Assembly: GCA_958448515.1 (NCBI GenBank) | Contig: CAUDEF010000002.1 | Coordinates: forward strand, 62,001-126,000 | From: an uncultured Phascolarctobacterium sp. | GTDB lineage: Bacteria > Bacillota > Negativicutes > Acidaminococcales > Acidaminococcaceae | Length of the DNA: 64,000 bases | Reading direction: 5' to 3' | Part shown: positions 30,812 to 40,464 of the stretch, piece by piece | Numbering within the stretch: the first letter of the stretch is position 1 | Layout: the number at the start of each line of letters is the position of its first letter | The notes under the pieces: generated by a model | Database searches by the model: none | Told to the model about the DNA's origin: nothing | Seen by the model: only the letters and a program-made list of their open reading frames with translations | Program-made: the position numbers and the translations under genes

Positions 30812-31327
30812 ATGAAAAAATTTATCATCTTCTTTACTATGGCGTGTATGTTTATTTTAAGCGGCTGCAGTTTCAGCGATAACTCTTCATCTGCTGTAAC
30901 AACAGCTTCCGCTCAAACTGTCAGCCACAAAGCACCTGATTTTAAATTTACGCTTCTTGATGGCACAAAAACCAGCCTTGCCCAATTACAGGGTAAGCCA
31001 GTTTTCTTAAACTTCTGGGCAACCTGGTGCCCGCCCTGCGTTGGCGAAATGCCCCATTTTGAAAAACTTTATCCTAAATATAAAGATAAAATAAACTTCG
31101 TTGCCATAAGTCTTGACGACAGCAAAGCAGATGCTGATGCTTTTATCCAGCAAAAAGCTTTTACCTTTCCGGTAGGCTTTGCAAATAATCAGGAAATCGC
31201 TGCAAAATATGAAATTCAGGGAATTCCTACATCATACATTATTGATGCTCAGGGAAATGTAATTGCCTCCTATATCGGAGCTATGGATGAGCAGACTCTG
31301 GAAAAATTTTTAAATAAAGCATTATAA
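30812..31327 (+). CDS. TlpA/ResA-like thioredoxin-fold lipoprotein
   Basis: 171 aa. Lipoprotein signal with lipobox LSGC (Cys 19), a Ser-rich linker, then a thioredoxin fold of the AhpC-TSA/Redoxin class: FWATWCPPCVGEMPHFEKL with active-site CPPC near 73-76 and the cis-Pro in GIPTSYIID. Likely anchored on the outer face of the inner membrane, reducing disulfides. Third gene of the redox cassette; RBS GAAAGGAC. Electron donor not proven; the upstream polyferredoxin is the obvious candidate, since no CcdA is encoded here. Confidence 0.9.
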   Translation: MKKFIIFFTMACMFILSGCSFSDNSSSAVTTASAQTVSHKAPDFKFTLLDGTKTSLAQLQGKPVFLNFWATWCPPCVGEMPHFEKLYPKYKDKINFVAISLDDSKADADAFIQQKAFTFPVGFANNQEIAAKYEIQGIPTSYIIDAQGNVIASYIGAMDEQTLEKFLNKAL

Positions 31328-31330
31328 GCA

Positions 31331-31367
31331 AAAGGAAGAAAACAGCTCAGATGTTTTCTTCCTTTTT
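31331..31367 (+). terminator. Terminator of the redox cassette
   Basis: AAAGGAAGAAAACA / TGTTTTCTTCCTTT stem followed by T residues, four bases after the TlpA-like stop. Confidence 0.9.
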
Positions 31368-31395
31368 TATGTCACACTGCTAATGGATTTTTGTA

Positions 31396-31424
31396 TTGCA
31401 AATTATCCTCAAATAATTTATAAT
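31396..31424 (+). promoter_or_regulatory. Promoter of the NSS transporter
   Basis: TTGCAA (31396-31401), 17-bp spacer, TATAAT (31419-31424), about 65 bases before the start codon. Confidence 0.7.
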
Positions 31425-31490
31425 ATTATGAAAGTTATTACTTTTTTTACACTTTAGTAATCAAAAGTACTTTAGGAGAGGATGTTTGTT

Positions 31491-32861
31491 TTGGAAAGAG
31501 AGAATTTTTCATCAAGATTAGGTTTCATCCTGATCTCAGCAGGCTGTGCCATAGGATTAGGTAATGTATGGCGTTTTCCTTATATTACCGGATTATACGG
31601 CGGCGCATCTTTTGTACTCATTTATTTATGCTTTTTGCTTCTTCTCGGTTTGCCTATTATGGTTGCTGAGTTTGCTGTAGGACGTGCCAGTGTAAGAAGT
31701 GCGGCGAAGTCGTTTGACGTACTTGAACCTAAAGGCAGCAAATGGCATCTTTATAAATATGGTGCTATCGCCGGTAATGTAATCTTAATGATGTTTTATA
31801 CAACTGTAGCAGGTTGGATGCTTTACTATTTTTACAAGATGGCTGTCGGCGATTTTGCCGGACTTGATGCAGACGGAGTTACTAACGTGTTTGTTTCTCT
31901 CCTTTCTGATCCTGTAACTATGACCGGCAATATGATTGCTATTGTTCTCCTTTCATTTGGTGTATGCTATCTTGGCGTAAAAGACGGTGTAGAACGTATA
32001 ACAAAAGCAATGATGGCATGTCTGCTCCTTTTAATGCTGGCTCTGGCTGCTAATTCCATTATGCTTCCCAACAGTGCAGAAGGCTTAAAATACTATCTGT
32101 ATCCAGATTTCAGCAAAGTAGTTGAACACGGCATCTCCGAAGTTATTTTTGCTGCTATGGGTCAGGCATTCTTTACTCTGAGCCTTGGCATTGGCGCTTT
32201 GGCTATTTTTGGCAGCTATATCGGTAAGGAACAGCGTCTGACTGGTGAAGCAATCTGGATTATGTGCCTTGATACATTTGTAGCTATTACTTCCGGTCTG
32301 ATTATTTTCCCTGCCTGCTTTAACTTTGGCATTAACCCCGGCAGCGGCCCTAACCTTTTATTCATTACTCTGCCCAACGTATTTAATGAAATGTCCGGCG
32401 GCAGTTTCTGGGGCGCACTGTTCTTCCTTTTCATGCTCTTTGCAGCAATGTCCACCGTTATTGCAGTATTTGAAAATATTACTTCCTGCATTTGTGATTT
32501 AACAGGCTGGGAACGTAAGAAAACAATCCGTATCAACATTGTAGCTATTATTCTCTTATCCATGCCCTGTATCTTAGGTTTCAACGTATGGAGCAATATT
32601 CAGCCTTTAGGCCCCGGAAGCTGCATACTTGATCTGGAAGATTTCCTCGTAAGCAACAATTTACTTCCTTTGGGCAGCCTTGTATATCTTGCATTCTGCA
32701 CCCATCGTTACGGCTGGGGCTGGGATAATTTCATTAAAGAGGCTGATACAGGAAAAGGTGTTGCCTTCCCTAAATGGGTTCGCTTCTATGCAACTTATAT
32801 TCTGCCTTTAGTAGTTCTGGTGATTTTCTTTAACGGCTACTACGCATTATTCTTTAAATAA
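31491..32861 (+). CDS. Sodium-dependent transporter, NSS/SNF family
   Basis: 456 aa. LeuT-fold secondary transporter, sodium-coupled uptake of amino acids or relatives; about 11-12 membrane segments. The N-terminus FSSRLGFILISAGCAIGLGN then WRFPYI carries the conserved sodium- and substrate-binding unwound TM1. TTG 31491 is chosen because AGGAGAGG lies nine bases before it; the ATG at 31482 would sit one base from the site. Substrate cannot be told; tryptophan/tyrosine and branched-chain uptake occur in this bacterial group. Confidence 0.92.
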   Translation: MERENFSSRLGFILISAGCAIGLGNVWRFPYITGLYGGASFVLIYLCFLLLLGLPIMVAEFAVGRASVRSAAKSFDVLEPKGSKWHLYKYGAIAGNVILMMFYTTVAGWMLYYFYKMAVGDFAGLDADGVTNVFVSLLSDPVTMTGNMIAIVLLSFGVCYLGVKDGVERITKAMMACLLLLMLALAANSIMLPNSAEGLKYYLYPDFSKVVEHGISEVIFAAMGQAFFTLSLGIGALAIFGSYIGKEQRLTGEAIWIMCLDTFVAITSGLIIFPACFNFGINPGSGPNLLFITLPNVFNEMSGGSFWGALFFLFMLFAAMSTVIAVFENITSCICDLTGWERKKTIRINIVAIILLSMPCILGFNVWSNIQPLGPGSCILDLEDFLVSNNLLPLGSLVYLAFCTHRYGWGWDNFIKEADTGKGVAFPKWVRFYATYILPLVVLVIFFNGYYALFFK

Positions 32862-32873
32862 TTTCAATAAACA

Positions 32874-32908
32874 AAAAGCTCTGCTGTTATTTGCAGCAGA
32901 GCTTTTTT
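32874..32908. terminator. Bidirectional terminator
   Basis: AAAAGCTCTGCTG / CAGCAGAGCTTTT with loop TTATTTG, between the convergent NSS and MerR genes. The stem repeats that of the terminator at 3693-3726. Confidence 0.9.
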
Positions 32909-33716
32909 ATTTTATCCTTACTTCCAGCTTCATCAGGTAATCTTCAGCATCACGCTCAGAAAAATAATTTGTAATATCCTCCTGATAAATATCGCCGTCA
33001 ATACTAAATTTGCGCTCACACAGCTCCTGATAAAAAATCTTATACTCTTCCGGTAAATCTGCATAAGAGCCTCTGATATATTTTACAGCATATTTTCCGG
33101 CAGGTTTTACCCTAAAGTATTTACTTCTGACAATCCTGTCTACCCGTGAAAAGAAAAATGAAGTATAAAAACTGTTATTTTCTATATTTTTCTGCGAAAT
33201 AATTTCTCCGGTAGCAAAATCATCATAATAATTATATTTTACACAATATTTCAGATGATTACCCAAAACTTCTGCCAGCGCCTTTTCATTTATACTTGTA
33301 ACCGGATCACTGATAATGAAATATTCATCATCACGCATAACCACTTCAATTTTATTTTCTTCCACAATATATGAAGCCTCTGTGATCTTGATAGTATTTG
33401 CCAGCAGTTTTCGCTGCCTGCGCAGCTGCTCCTGCTCTTTTTTCAGCATCAAATCTTTTTCCTTCAGCATAAGCAGAAAATTTTCTGTATCGCGTATTTT
33501 CATATATGATTTTATTTCCTGTAAACTCAGCCCCACTTCTTTTAAGGTAGCAATTAAGTCAAAAGTATAAATCTGATTAGCAGAGTAAAATCTGTAGCCG
33601 TTATCAGCAACATACGCAGGCTTTAATAAACCCATATCATCATAATGGAATAATGTATCTTTGGTAGTATTACATAATTTTGCAAACTCGCCTGTTTTAA
33701 ATAGTTTCTGAGCCAT
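32907..33716 (-). CDS. MerR-family transcriptional regulator with effector domain
   Basis: 269 aa. MerR winged helix at the N-terminus (LFKTGEFAKLCNTTKDTLFHYDDMGLLKPA, YRFYSANQIYTFDLI), a coiled-coil dimer helix (about 75-120, LKEKDLMLKKEQEQLRRQRK), then about 150 residues resembling a GyrI/BmrR-type ligand-binding domain. It is divergent from two SMR efflux genes and from a 19-bp-spacer promoter with a dyad, the standard MerR control layout, so it probably activates them in response to a toxic or cationic ligand. Ligand unknown. Confidence 0.88.
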   Translation of the reverse strand: MAQKLFKTGEFAKLCNTTKDTLFHYDDMGLLKPAYVADNGYRFYSANQIYTFDLIATLKEVGLSLQEIKSYMKIRDTENFLLMLKEKDLMLKKEQEQLRRQRKLLANTIKITEASYIVEENKIEVVMRDDEYFIISDPVTSINEKALAEVLGNHLKYCVKYNYYDDFATGEIISQKNIENNSFYTSFFFSRVDRIVRSKYFRVKPAGKYAVKYIRGSYADLPEEYKIFYQELCERKFSIDGDIYQEDITNYFSERDAEDYLMKLEVRIK

Positions 33717-33726
33717 AAAGTCCCCC

Positions 33727-33757
33727 TTGACTATGGTGTAACACTATACTTTATACT
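33727..33757 (+). promoter_or_regulatory. MerR-type promoter and operator of the SMR pair
   Basis: TTGACT (33727-33732), 19-bp spacer, TATACT (33752-33757). The spacer holds the dyad TATGGTGT-A-ACACTATA, one mismatch from perfect. Overlong spacers with a GTGT-N-ACAC dyad are the hallmark of MerR-controlled promoters. Confidence 0.85.
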
Positions 33758-33804
33758 TATTATAGAAACAATTACCGGTAATTGCAAATTGGAAGGTGAA
33801 TATT

Positions 33805-34137
33805 ATGAAAGCAAAGCTTATGCTTTTGCTTGCGATTGCTTTAGAAATATCCGGAACAGCGTTAATGAAGTATCTGGTAGACAATAATCATGCTAATGCG
33901 TATTTATACATGCTGATATTTATATCTTTTTCTTACTTTTTCCTGAGTAAAGCTGTACGCACTATTCCCATCAGTCTTGCTTATGCAGTCTGGGAAGGAA
34001 TTGGTCTGGCCGGAACAGCATTCCTTGCATGGCTTGTTTTTAACGAAAGCATGAACATTCAAAAGCTTTTATCAATTTGCATTATTCTGACAGGCCTTTT
34101 TATGATAAAGAAAGGCACAATTTTAGGAGAGGATTAA
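33805..34137 (+). CDS. SMR-family efflux subunit, MdtJ-like
   Basis: 110 aa, four membrane segments. Small multidrug resistance proton antiporter subunit. The essential membrane Glu is at position 14 (IALEISGTALMKY) and Trp at 63 (AYAVWEGIGL). The SYFFLSKAVRTIPISLAYAVW stretch resembles MdtJ, the spermidine-export partner, more than EmrE. GGAAGGTG precedes ATG 33805. One base separates its stop from the next gene, its likely heterodimer partner. MerR neighbour suggests inducible expression. Confidence 0.88.
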   Translation: MKAKLMLLLAIALEISGTALMKYLVDNNHANAYLYMLIFISFSYFFLSKAVRTIPISLAYAVWEGIGLAGTAFLAWLVFNESMNIQKLLSICIILTGLFMIKKGTILGED

Positions 34138-34138
34138 T

Positions 34139-34465
34139 ATGGACTTAAGAATGACTGGTACACTGCTTATTTTAGCAGCAGTTGTTTCTGATGTTATTGC
34201 CAATATTTATGTAAAAAAATCTAACGGTTTCAGCCAAAAATTATATGCTGCACTTGCACTTACTCTTGTTGGATTAGCGTTTTTCTTCCTGTCCAAAGCA
34301 ATTTTGTACATGGATTTAAGCGTAGCTTATGCTTCCTTTGGCGCGCTGGGAATTATCTTAACAACATTTATTGATAAAACTTTCTTTAAGCTGAAAATTA
34401 CCAGTGTTGGAATAATTGGTATTATATTAATGATTTTTGGCATTATTTTAATTAAAACATCATAA
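34139..34465 (+). CDS. SMR-family efflux subunit, MdtI-like, with altered key residues
   Basis: 108 aa, four membrane segments. The order NIYVKKSNGF...FLSKAILYMDLSVAYA resembles MdtI. At the position of the conserved membrane Glu this protein has Asp18 (AVVSDVIANIYVKK), and the usual YAxW Trp is Phe67 (AYASFGALGI). In paired SMR systems the two subunits can be asymmetric, so the MdtJ-like partner may supply the coupling carboxylate. The reading frame is intact and the RBS TTAGGAGAGG good, so it is not a pseudogene. Confidence 0.85.
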   Translation: MDLRMTGTLLILAAVVSDVIANIYVKKSNGFSQKLYAALALTLVGLAFFFLSKAILYMDLSVAYASFGALGIILTTFIDKTFFKLKITSVGIIGIILMIFGIILIKTS

Positions 34466-34478
34466 ATAATTGAATCAA

Positions 34479-34510
34479 AAATACACCTGCCAGACAGCAG
34501 GTGTATTTTT
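34479..34510 (+). terminator. Terminator of the SMR pair
   Basis: AAATACACCTGC / GCAGGTGTATTT with loop CAGACA, followed by T residues. Confidence 0.9.
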
Positions 34511-34582
34511 CTTATATCATGTATCATTCTTTACAAGACATACTATATATTGTGAAGTTTTTGCAAATTACAAACCAAATAT

Positions 34583-34611
34583 TTGACATATGTCGCTTAT
34601 TTAATTATACT
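34583..34611 (+). promoter_or_regulatory. Strong promoter of the aldehyde dehydrogenase
   Basis: TTGACA (34583-34588), 17-bp spacer, TATACT (34606-34611): near-consensus, about 80 bases before the ATG. Nothing else was recognised in 34512-34690. Confidence 0.85.
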
Positions 34612-34690
34612 TGCATCATAATATCTGAACTTTATGCAAAACTAGCATACATATAATCAGATTCTAAATTATTATGTTAGGAGTGTTTAT

Positions 34691-36166
34691 ATGTCTAATT
34701 TATTACAGGAAAAATATGATTTATACATTGGAGGTAAATGGGTTCCTGCTTCTGATGGAGCAACCTTCTCTTCTGCTAATCCCGCTACAGGGGAACACTT
34801 GGCAGTATGTGCAGAAGCAACTAAAGAAGATGTAGACAGTGCGGTTAAAGCAGCCTGGGATGCTTTTGAAACCTGGAAAGATACCACTCTTGCTGAAAGA
34901 GCAGAGATTCTGCTCAAAATTGCTGATGTCATTGATGCCAACAAAGAACACCTGGCAAGAATTGAAACTATGGATAACGGCAAACCTATCCGTGAAACCT
35001 TAAACGTTGATATTCCCATGGCTGCGGATCATTTCCGTTATTTTGCAGGTGTTATCCGTGCTGAGGAAGGCTCTGCAACCATGCTGGATAAAAATACCAT
35101 GAGTATTGTTTTAAAAGAACCAATTGGCGTTGTAGGACAGATTGTTCCCTGGAATTTCCCCTTTTTAATGGCGGCATGGAAGCTTGCTCCTGTTCTTGCT
35201 GCAGGCTGCTGCACTGTTTTAAAACCTTCCAGCTATACTTCTCTCAGTGCGCTGGAACTGGCACGTTTAATTGACGGTATCCTCCCTCCCGGTGTATTTA
35301 ATGTTATCACCGGTAAAGGTTCCAGATCCGGTCAGTATATTTTAGAGCATCATGGTCTTTCCAAACTTGCATTTACCGGTTCTACCGAAGTAGGTCGCAA
35401 TGTAGCACAGGCAGCTGCAGATAAACTTATTCCCTCCACATTAGAATTAGGCGGCAAATCTGCTAATATCTTCTTCCCGGACGCTGACTGGAATTTAGCT
35501 ATGGAAGGTCTGCAGATGGGCATACTCTTTAACCAGGGTCAGGTATGCTGCGCAGGTTCCAGAGTTTTTGTACACGAAGATATTTATGATAAATTTGTAG
35601 CAGAAGCTGTTGAAAAATTCAATGCAGTTAAAGTTGGCAATCCTTTAGATGCAGATACGCAAATGGGTTCTCAAATTTATGCGGCACAGGTAAATAAAGT
35701 ACTTGAATATGTAGAAATCGCTAAAAATGAAGGTGCAACCATTGCCTGCGGCGGCTACAAATTAACAGAAAACGGACTTGATAAAGGTAATTTTGTAGCG
35801 CCTACACTTATCACTAATGTTACTAATGATATGCGTGTTGCTCAGGAAGAAATCTTCGGACCTGTTGCGGTAATCATTAAATTCAAAACAGAAGACGAAG
35901 TTATAAAAATGGCAAACGACAGTGTTTATGGCCTTGGCGGAGCTGTATGGACAAAAGATATTAACCGTGCTCTGCGTGTTGCCCAAAAAATTCATACAGG
36001 ACGTATGTGGGTAAACTGCTATAATGCAATTCCGGCAGGTGCACCTTTTGGCGGTTACAAACAATCCGGCATAGGCAGAGAAACACATAAAGTGATGCTT
36101 GACCATTACACTCAGCAAAAAAATATTATGATTAACCTCAGCGAAAAACCGTTAGGCTTATACTAA
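34691..36166 (+). CDS. NAD(P)-dependent aldehyde dehydrogenase
   Basis: 491 aa. Oxidises an aldehyde to the acid. Catalytic Glu in LELGGKSANI (about 255-264) and Cys in NQGQVCCAGSR (about 288-298); NAD site PWNFPFLMAAWKLAPVLAAG and the FTGSTEVG Rossmann loop; the C-terminal PFGGYKQSGIGRE is intact. Resembles the acetaldehyde/betaine group. Strong solo promoter and terminator, so probably well expressed. The substrate is not determined by sequence. Confidence 0.93.
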   Translation: MSNLLQEKYDLYIGGKWVPASDGATFSSANPATGEHLAVCAEATKEDVDSAVKAAWDAFETWKDTTLAERAEILLKIADVIDANKEHLARIETMDNGKPIRETLNVDIPMAADHFRYFAGVIRAEEGSATMLDKNTMSIVLKEPIGVVGQIVPWNFPFLMAAWKLAPVLAAGCCTVLKPSSYTSLSALELARLIDGILPPGVFNVITGKGSRSGQYILEHHGLSKLAFTGSTEVGRNVAQAAADKLIPSTLELGGKSANIFFPDADWNLAMEGLQMGILFNQGQVCCAGSRVFVHEDIYDKFVAEAVEKFNAVKVGNPLDADTQMGSQIYAAQVNKVLEYVEIAKNEGATIACGGYKLTENGLDKGNFVAPTLITNVTNDMRVAQEEIFGPVAVIIKFKTEDEVIKMANDSVYGLGGAVWTKDINRALRVAQKIHTGRMWVNCYNAIPAGAPFGGYKQSGIGRETHKVMLDHYTQQKNIMINLSEKPLGLY

Positions 36167-36174
36167 TTACACCA

Positions 36175-36208
36175 AAAAAAGCAGTACTTATAAGTACTGC
36201 TTTTTTTG
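36175..36208 (+). terminator. Terminator after the aldehyde dehydrogenase
   Basis: AAAAGCAGTACTTA / TAAGTACTGCTTTT perfect stem followed by T residues. Confidence 0.9.
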
Positions 36209-36270
36209 ACTTTTACAGGTATCTGTAATAAAATTTTAATGAAATATTTTATACAGAAGAAGGTACTCCT

Positions 36271-36630
36271 ATGGCCAGACCCACAAAAAAGCGACAGATT
36301 TGCCGACAAAAGCTTCCGGCAGCAATAAATTTTATGCCCGATAAAGATATAACCAAAGAAACAGTTATCTTAAATATTGATGAATACGAAACTATAAGAC
36401 TGCTGGATGGTGAAGGGCTTACTCAGCAGGAATGCTCGATACGCATGGGCATAGCCCGCACTTCTGTACAGGCCATTTATGAAAGTGCCCGCAAAAAACT
36501 GGCAGATGTTTTGGTAAACGGAAAACATCTTTCAATTAATGGCGGCAGCTGCCTTATTTGTGACGGATTTCATCATTTCTGCGGTGAAAGTGACTGTCCG
36601 TGCAAGAAAAAAACTGATACCGCAAAATAA
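36271..36630 (+). CDS. DUF134 helix-turn-helix protein
   Basis: 119 aa. The DUF134 (UPF0251) pattern is seen: MARPTKKRQICRQ at the start, then a sigma-70-region-4-like HTH (LDGEGLTQQECSIRMGIARTSVQAIY, about 48-73) and a Cys-rich tail (CLICDGFHHFCGESDCPCKKK). The family is predicted to bind DNA and often lies by Fe-S or molybdenum-cofactor related genes such as NifX/NifB-like and Mrp proteins; here it stands alone. The Cys cluster may bind metal (inference). Confidence 0.85.
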   Translation: MARPTKKRQICRQKLPAAINFMPDKDITKETVILNIDEYETIRLLDGEGLTQQECSIRMGIARTSVQAIYESARKKLADVLVNGKHLSINGGSCLICDGFHHFCGESDCPCKKKTDTAK

Positions 36631-36667
36631 AAAAATACTCAGGTTTAAAAACCTGAGTATTTTTTAT
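36631..36667. terminator. Bidirectional terminator
   Basis: AAAAATACTCAGGTTT / AACCTGAGTATTTTT stem between the convergent DUF134 and pheT genes. Confidence 0.9.
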
Positions 36668-36669
36668 TT

Positions 36670-39099
36670 TTAATCTCTCAATTTAGCTTTATATGCTTCG
36701 GCAACTTCGGCAATAACTTTCTTCATGCTTGCATCAACTTCTGCATCAGTTAAGGTGCGGTCAGCAGCCTGATAAGTTAAGTTAAAGGCCATGGATTTGC
36801 AGCCTTCTGCAACCTGTTTGCCGGTATAAATATCAAATACTTTTACATCGATGAGTAATTCGCCTGCATGCTTGCGAATTACTTCTTCCAGCTCTGCATT
36901 GGTTACTTCCGCAGGAACTACTACAGCAATATCACGGCTCATGCTGGGATATTTAGGCAAATGTTTATATTGCGGTACAGTAGTTGCTGCTTTTACCAAA
37001 GGCTCAATTTCAAGCTCCAGCAAGTATGCTTCCTGAGCCAAACCAAATGCATCCTGAGTTACAGGGTGAACTTCACCAAACCAGCCGATAATTTTACCTT
37101 CTGCTTCAATAGCGCAGCTTTTGCCCGGATGCAGATAAGGCACAGCATAATGAACAAGCTTGTAATCAGTAAGCTGCAATTTATTCAGCAGGCCTTCTAC
37201 AACGCCCTTCATATCATAAAAATCAACATTATCGCGGCAGGTGCACCAGCTTAAGTCATTGCACTTGCCACTGATTACAGCGCACAGCATTGGTCTTTCT
37301 TCCGGGAAATCTGTTAACGGAAGTTCTTTGGGCAGGTATACTCTGCCAACTTCAAAAACAGCTACTTTGGCATGCTGACGTGCAAGGTTATATGCTGCAG
37401 CATTTAAAAGACTTGCTGCCATTGTAGTACGCATAACTTTAAATTCATCTGTAATCGGATTCAGCAGCTCAATAATATTGCGTCTGCTGTCATCAGCAGG
37501 CAGCTGCAATTTATCAAAAGCACTGGGATTAATGAAGCTGTAAGTCATTACTTCGCTCATGCCTACAGCAGCCATATAATCCTGTACACTGTCTTTTACA
37601 TCTTCAATTACCGGCTGACGGCCCTGAGCAACTCCCAAAACCGGTAAATGAGACTGAATATGATCTATGCCATGAATGCGGGCAATTTCCTCACTGATAT
37701 CTGCATCACAGGTAACATCATTGCGCCAGCTGGGCACGGTAATTACCATTTTGCCATCAGCTTCTTCTACTTTAAATTCCAGAGAAGTTAAGGTATTAAC
37801 CATTTCTTCAGCTGCAATTTCAATACCGATACGGGCATTAATAACTTCCGGAGCAACTGTGATTACAGTAGGAGCTACCGGTTCCGGATAAGCTTCTACA
37901 ATACCGGCAACAGTTTCGCAGGCTCCCATTGCTTCCAAAAGATTAGCAGCGCGATTTAATGCATTTTGTGTAAGCACAGTATCTACACCGCGTTCAAAAC
38001 GTCCGGATGCTTCACTGCGCAGACCAAGAGCACGGGAAGTGCGGCGAATGCTGGGTCCGTTAAAGGTTGCTGCTTCCAGCATTACATTAACGGTAGCATC
38101 AGTTACTTCTGTTTCAAGGCCGCCCATTACACCGCCAAGGCCTACTGCATGGTTAGGATCAGCAATAGTAATCATGGATTCATCAAGAGTTCTTTCCTGA
38201 TCATCAAGGGTAACAAGTTTTTCTCCGTTTTCTGCTCTGCGTACAATCAAAGTATGCTCAGCAACTTTATCGTAGTCATAAGCATGCATAGGCTGGCCAA
38301 GTTCCAGCATTACATAGTTAGTTACGTCAACAACATTACTGATAGGACGAACACCGCATGCACGCAGGCGTTTCTGCATCCATTCCGGAGAAGGACCGAT
38401 TTTGATATTTTTCAGTACGCGTACAGCAAAGCGTTTGCACAAATCAGCAGCTTCAATTTTAATGGAAGCCATTTCAGCTGCATTGCCGCCTGCAGCTTCT
38501 TTTACGTCCATAGCAGGCATTTTCAGCGTGCAGCCAGTAATAGCAGCAATTTCGCGAGCCAAGCCAATAATGCTGAAGCAGTCTGCACGGTTCGCAGTCA
38601 GGTCAATATCAATAACTGTATCATTAAGACCAAGTACTTCTTTAATATCTACACCAATAGGAGTATCCGGCGGAAGAATAAAGATACCGTTTCTTTGTTC
38701 CGGCAGCAATAATTTACTGTCAATGCCAAGTTCTTCTGCACTGCAGAGCATGCCAAAAGAATCAAGTCCACGCATTTTTGCTTTTTTAAGCTTCATGCCA
38801 TTAGGCAGACGGCTGCCAACAACAGCTACCGGCACCATATCGTCCTGATGTACATTCTGCGCACCTGTCAAAATCTGTACAATGCCCTGACCGTAATCCA
38901 TCTGACAAATCCACAAATGGTCAGAGTTAGGATGACGCTCAATATGGGTAACTTTACCGGTCAGTACACCTTCCAAGCCTTCACCTAAATTGGTAACTGT
39001 TTCTACTTCCAAACCGACACGGGTAATTTTATCAACCAGAACATCGGTAGGAATATTTATATCAACATACTGTTTAAGCCACTCTAAAGACGCTAACAT
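36670..39099 (-). CDS. pheT: Phenylalanyl-tRNA synthetase beta subunit
   Basis: 809 aa, full bacterial length. Partner of PheS in the alpha2-beta2 enzyme. Order: tRNA-binding EMAP-like domain (about 38-150), B3/B4 editing domain (about 210-385), B5 domain (about 400-475), catalytic-like core, and C-terminal FDX-ACB anticodon-binding domain (KYPSMSRDIAVVVP onward, about 715-809). It follows pheS by 11 bases. Confidence 0.97.
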   Translation of the reverse strand: MLASLEWLKQYVDINIPTDVLVDKITRVGLEVETVTNLGEGLEGVLTGKVTHIERHPNSDHLWICQMDYGQGIVQILTGAQNVHQDDMVPVAVVGSRLPNGMKLKKAKMRGLDSFGMLCSAEELGIDSKLLLPEQRNGIFILPPDTPIGVDIKEVLGLNDTVIDIDLTANRADCFSIIGLAREIAAITGCTLKMPAMDVKEAAGGNAAEMASIKIEAADLCKRFAVRVLKNIKIGPSPEWMQKRLRACGVRPISNVVDVTNYVMLELGQPMHAYDYDKVAEHTLIVRRAENGEKLVTLDDQERTLDESMITIADPNHAVGLGGVMGGLETEVTDATVNVMLEAATFNGPSIRRTSRALGLRSEASGRFERGVDTVLTQNALNRAANLLEAMGACETVAGIVEAYPEPVAPTVITVAPEVINARIGIEIAAEEMVNTLTSLEFKVEEADGKMVITVPSWRNDVTCDADISEEIARIHGIDHIQSHLPVLGVAQGRQPVIEDVKDSVQDYMAAVGMSEVMTYSFINPSAFDKLQLPADDSRRNIIELLNPITDEFKVMRTTMAASLLNAAAYNLARQHAKVAVFEVGRVYLPKELPLTDFPEERPMLCAVISGKCNDLSWCTCRDNVDFYDMKGVVEGLLNKLQLTDYKLVHYAVPYLHPGKSCAIEAEGKIIGWFGEVHPVTQDAFGLAQEAYLLELEIEPLVKAATTVPQYKHLPKYPSMSRDIAVVVPAEVTNAELEEVIRKHAGELLIDVKVFDIYTGKQVAEGCKSMAFNLTYQAADRTLTDAEVDASMKKVIAEVAEAYKAKLRD

Positions 39100-39110
39100 A
39101 ATAATCCTCC

Positions 39111-40145
<1,035 letters not shown>

Positions 40146-40170
40146 CTAGTTAAAGCTAAAATAGCAATAA

Positions 40171-40415
40171 AAAATCGCCCCTGTAAAAAATTACAGGGGC
40201 GAATAATCGCGGTACCACCCTTATTTATATACTTCATTCTCGCCTTAACGCGGCTTACGCCGGACCTACACAGTAACCCTTCAGTCCAGGCACTCACAGA
40301 CGAACTTCCGGCAGATTATCATGTGCAAAGCTTACAGCCATTGGCTTTGCTCTCTGAAACATCTCCTCTGACGTACTCTCCTGATCATTGTGCATTCAGG
40401 GGCTATTCAATTTAA
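40171..40415 (-). ncRNA. T-box riboswitch of pheST (specifier UUC, Phe)
   Basis: On the minus strand the T-box TAAGGGTGGTACCGCG lies at about 40222-40207, followed by a terminator CGCCCCTGTAA / TTACAGGGGCG (40201-40176) and a T run. Stem I covers about 40395-40275; TTC at 40304-40302 in GGAAGTTCGTC is the likely specifier codon. Uncharged tRNA-Phe should favour the antiterminator and read-through into pheS. Confidence 0.93.
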
Positions 40416-40420
40416 GACCT

Positions 40421-40449
40421 ATTATATCACAAAGAAAATAAAATCTCAA
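40421..40449 (-). promoter_or_regulatory. Promoter of pheST
   Basis: TTGAGA (40449-40444), 17-bp spacer, TATAAT (40426-40421), just before the T-box leader. Confidence 0.8.
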
Positions 40450-40464
40450 ATCCAATTCCTGAGC

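Noticed and set aside
3693..32908. Matching terminator stems at 3693-3726 and 32874-32908 as a dispersed repeat
   Set aside because: Only the short stem is shared; loops and flanks differ, so convergent or local terminator use is the simpler view.
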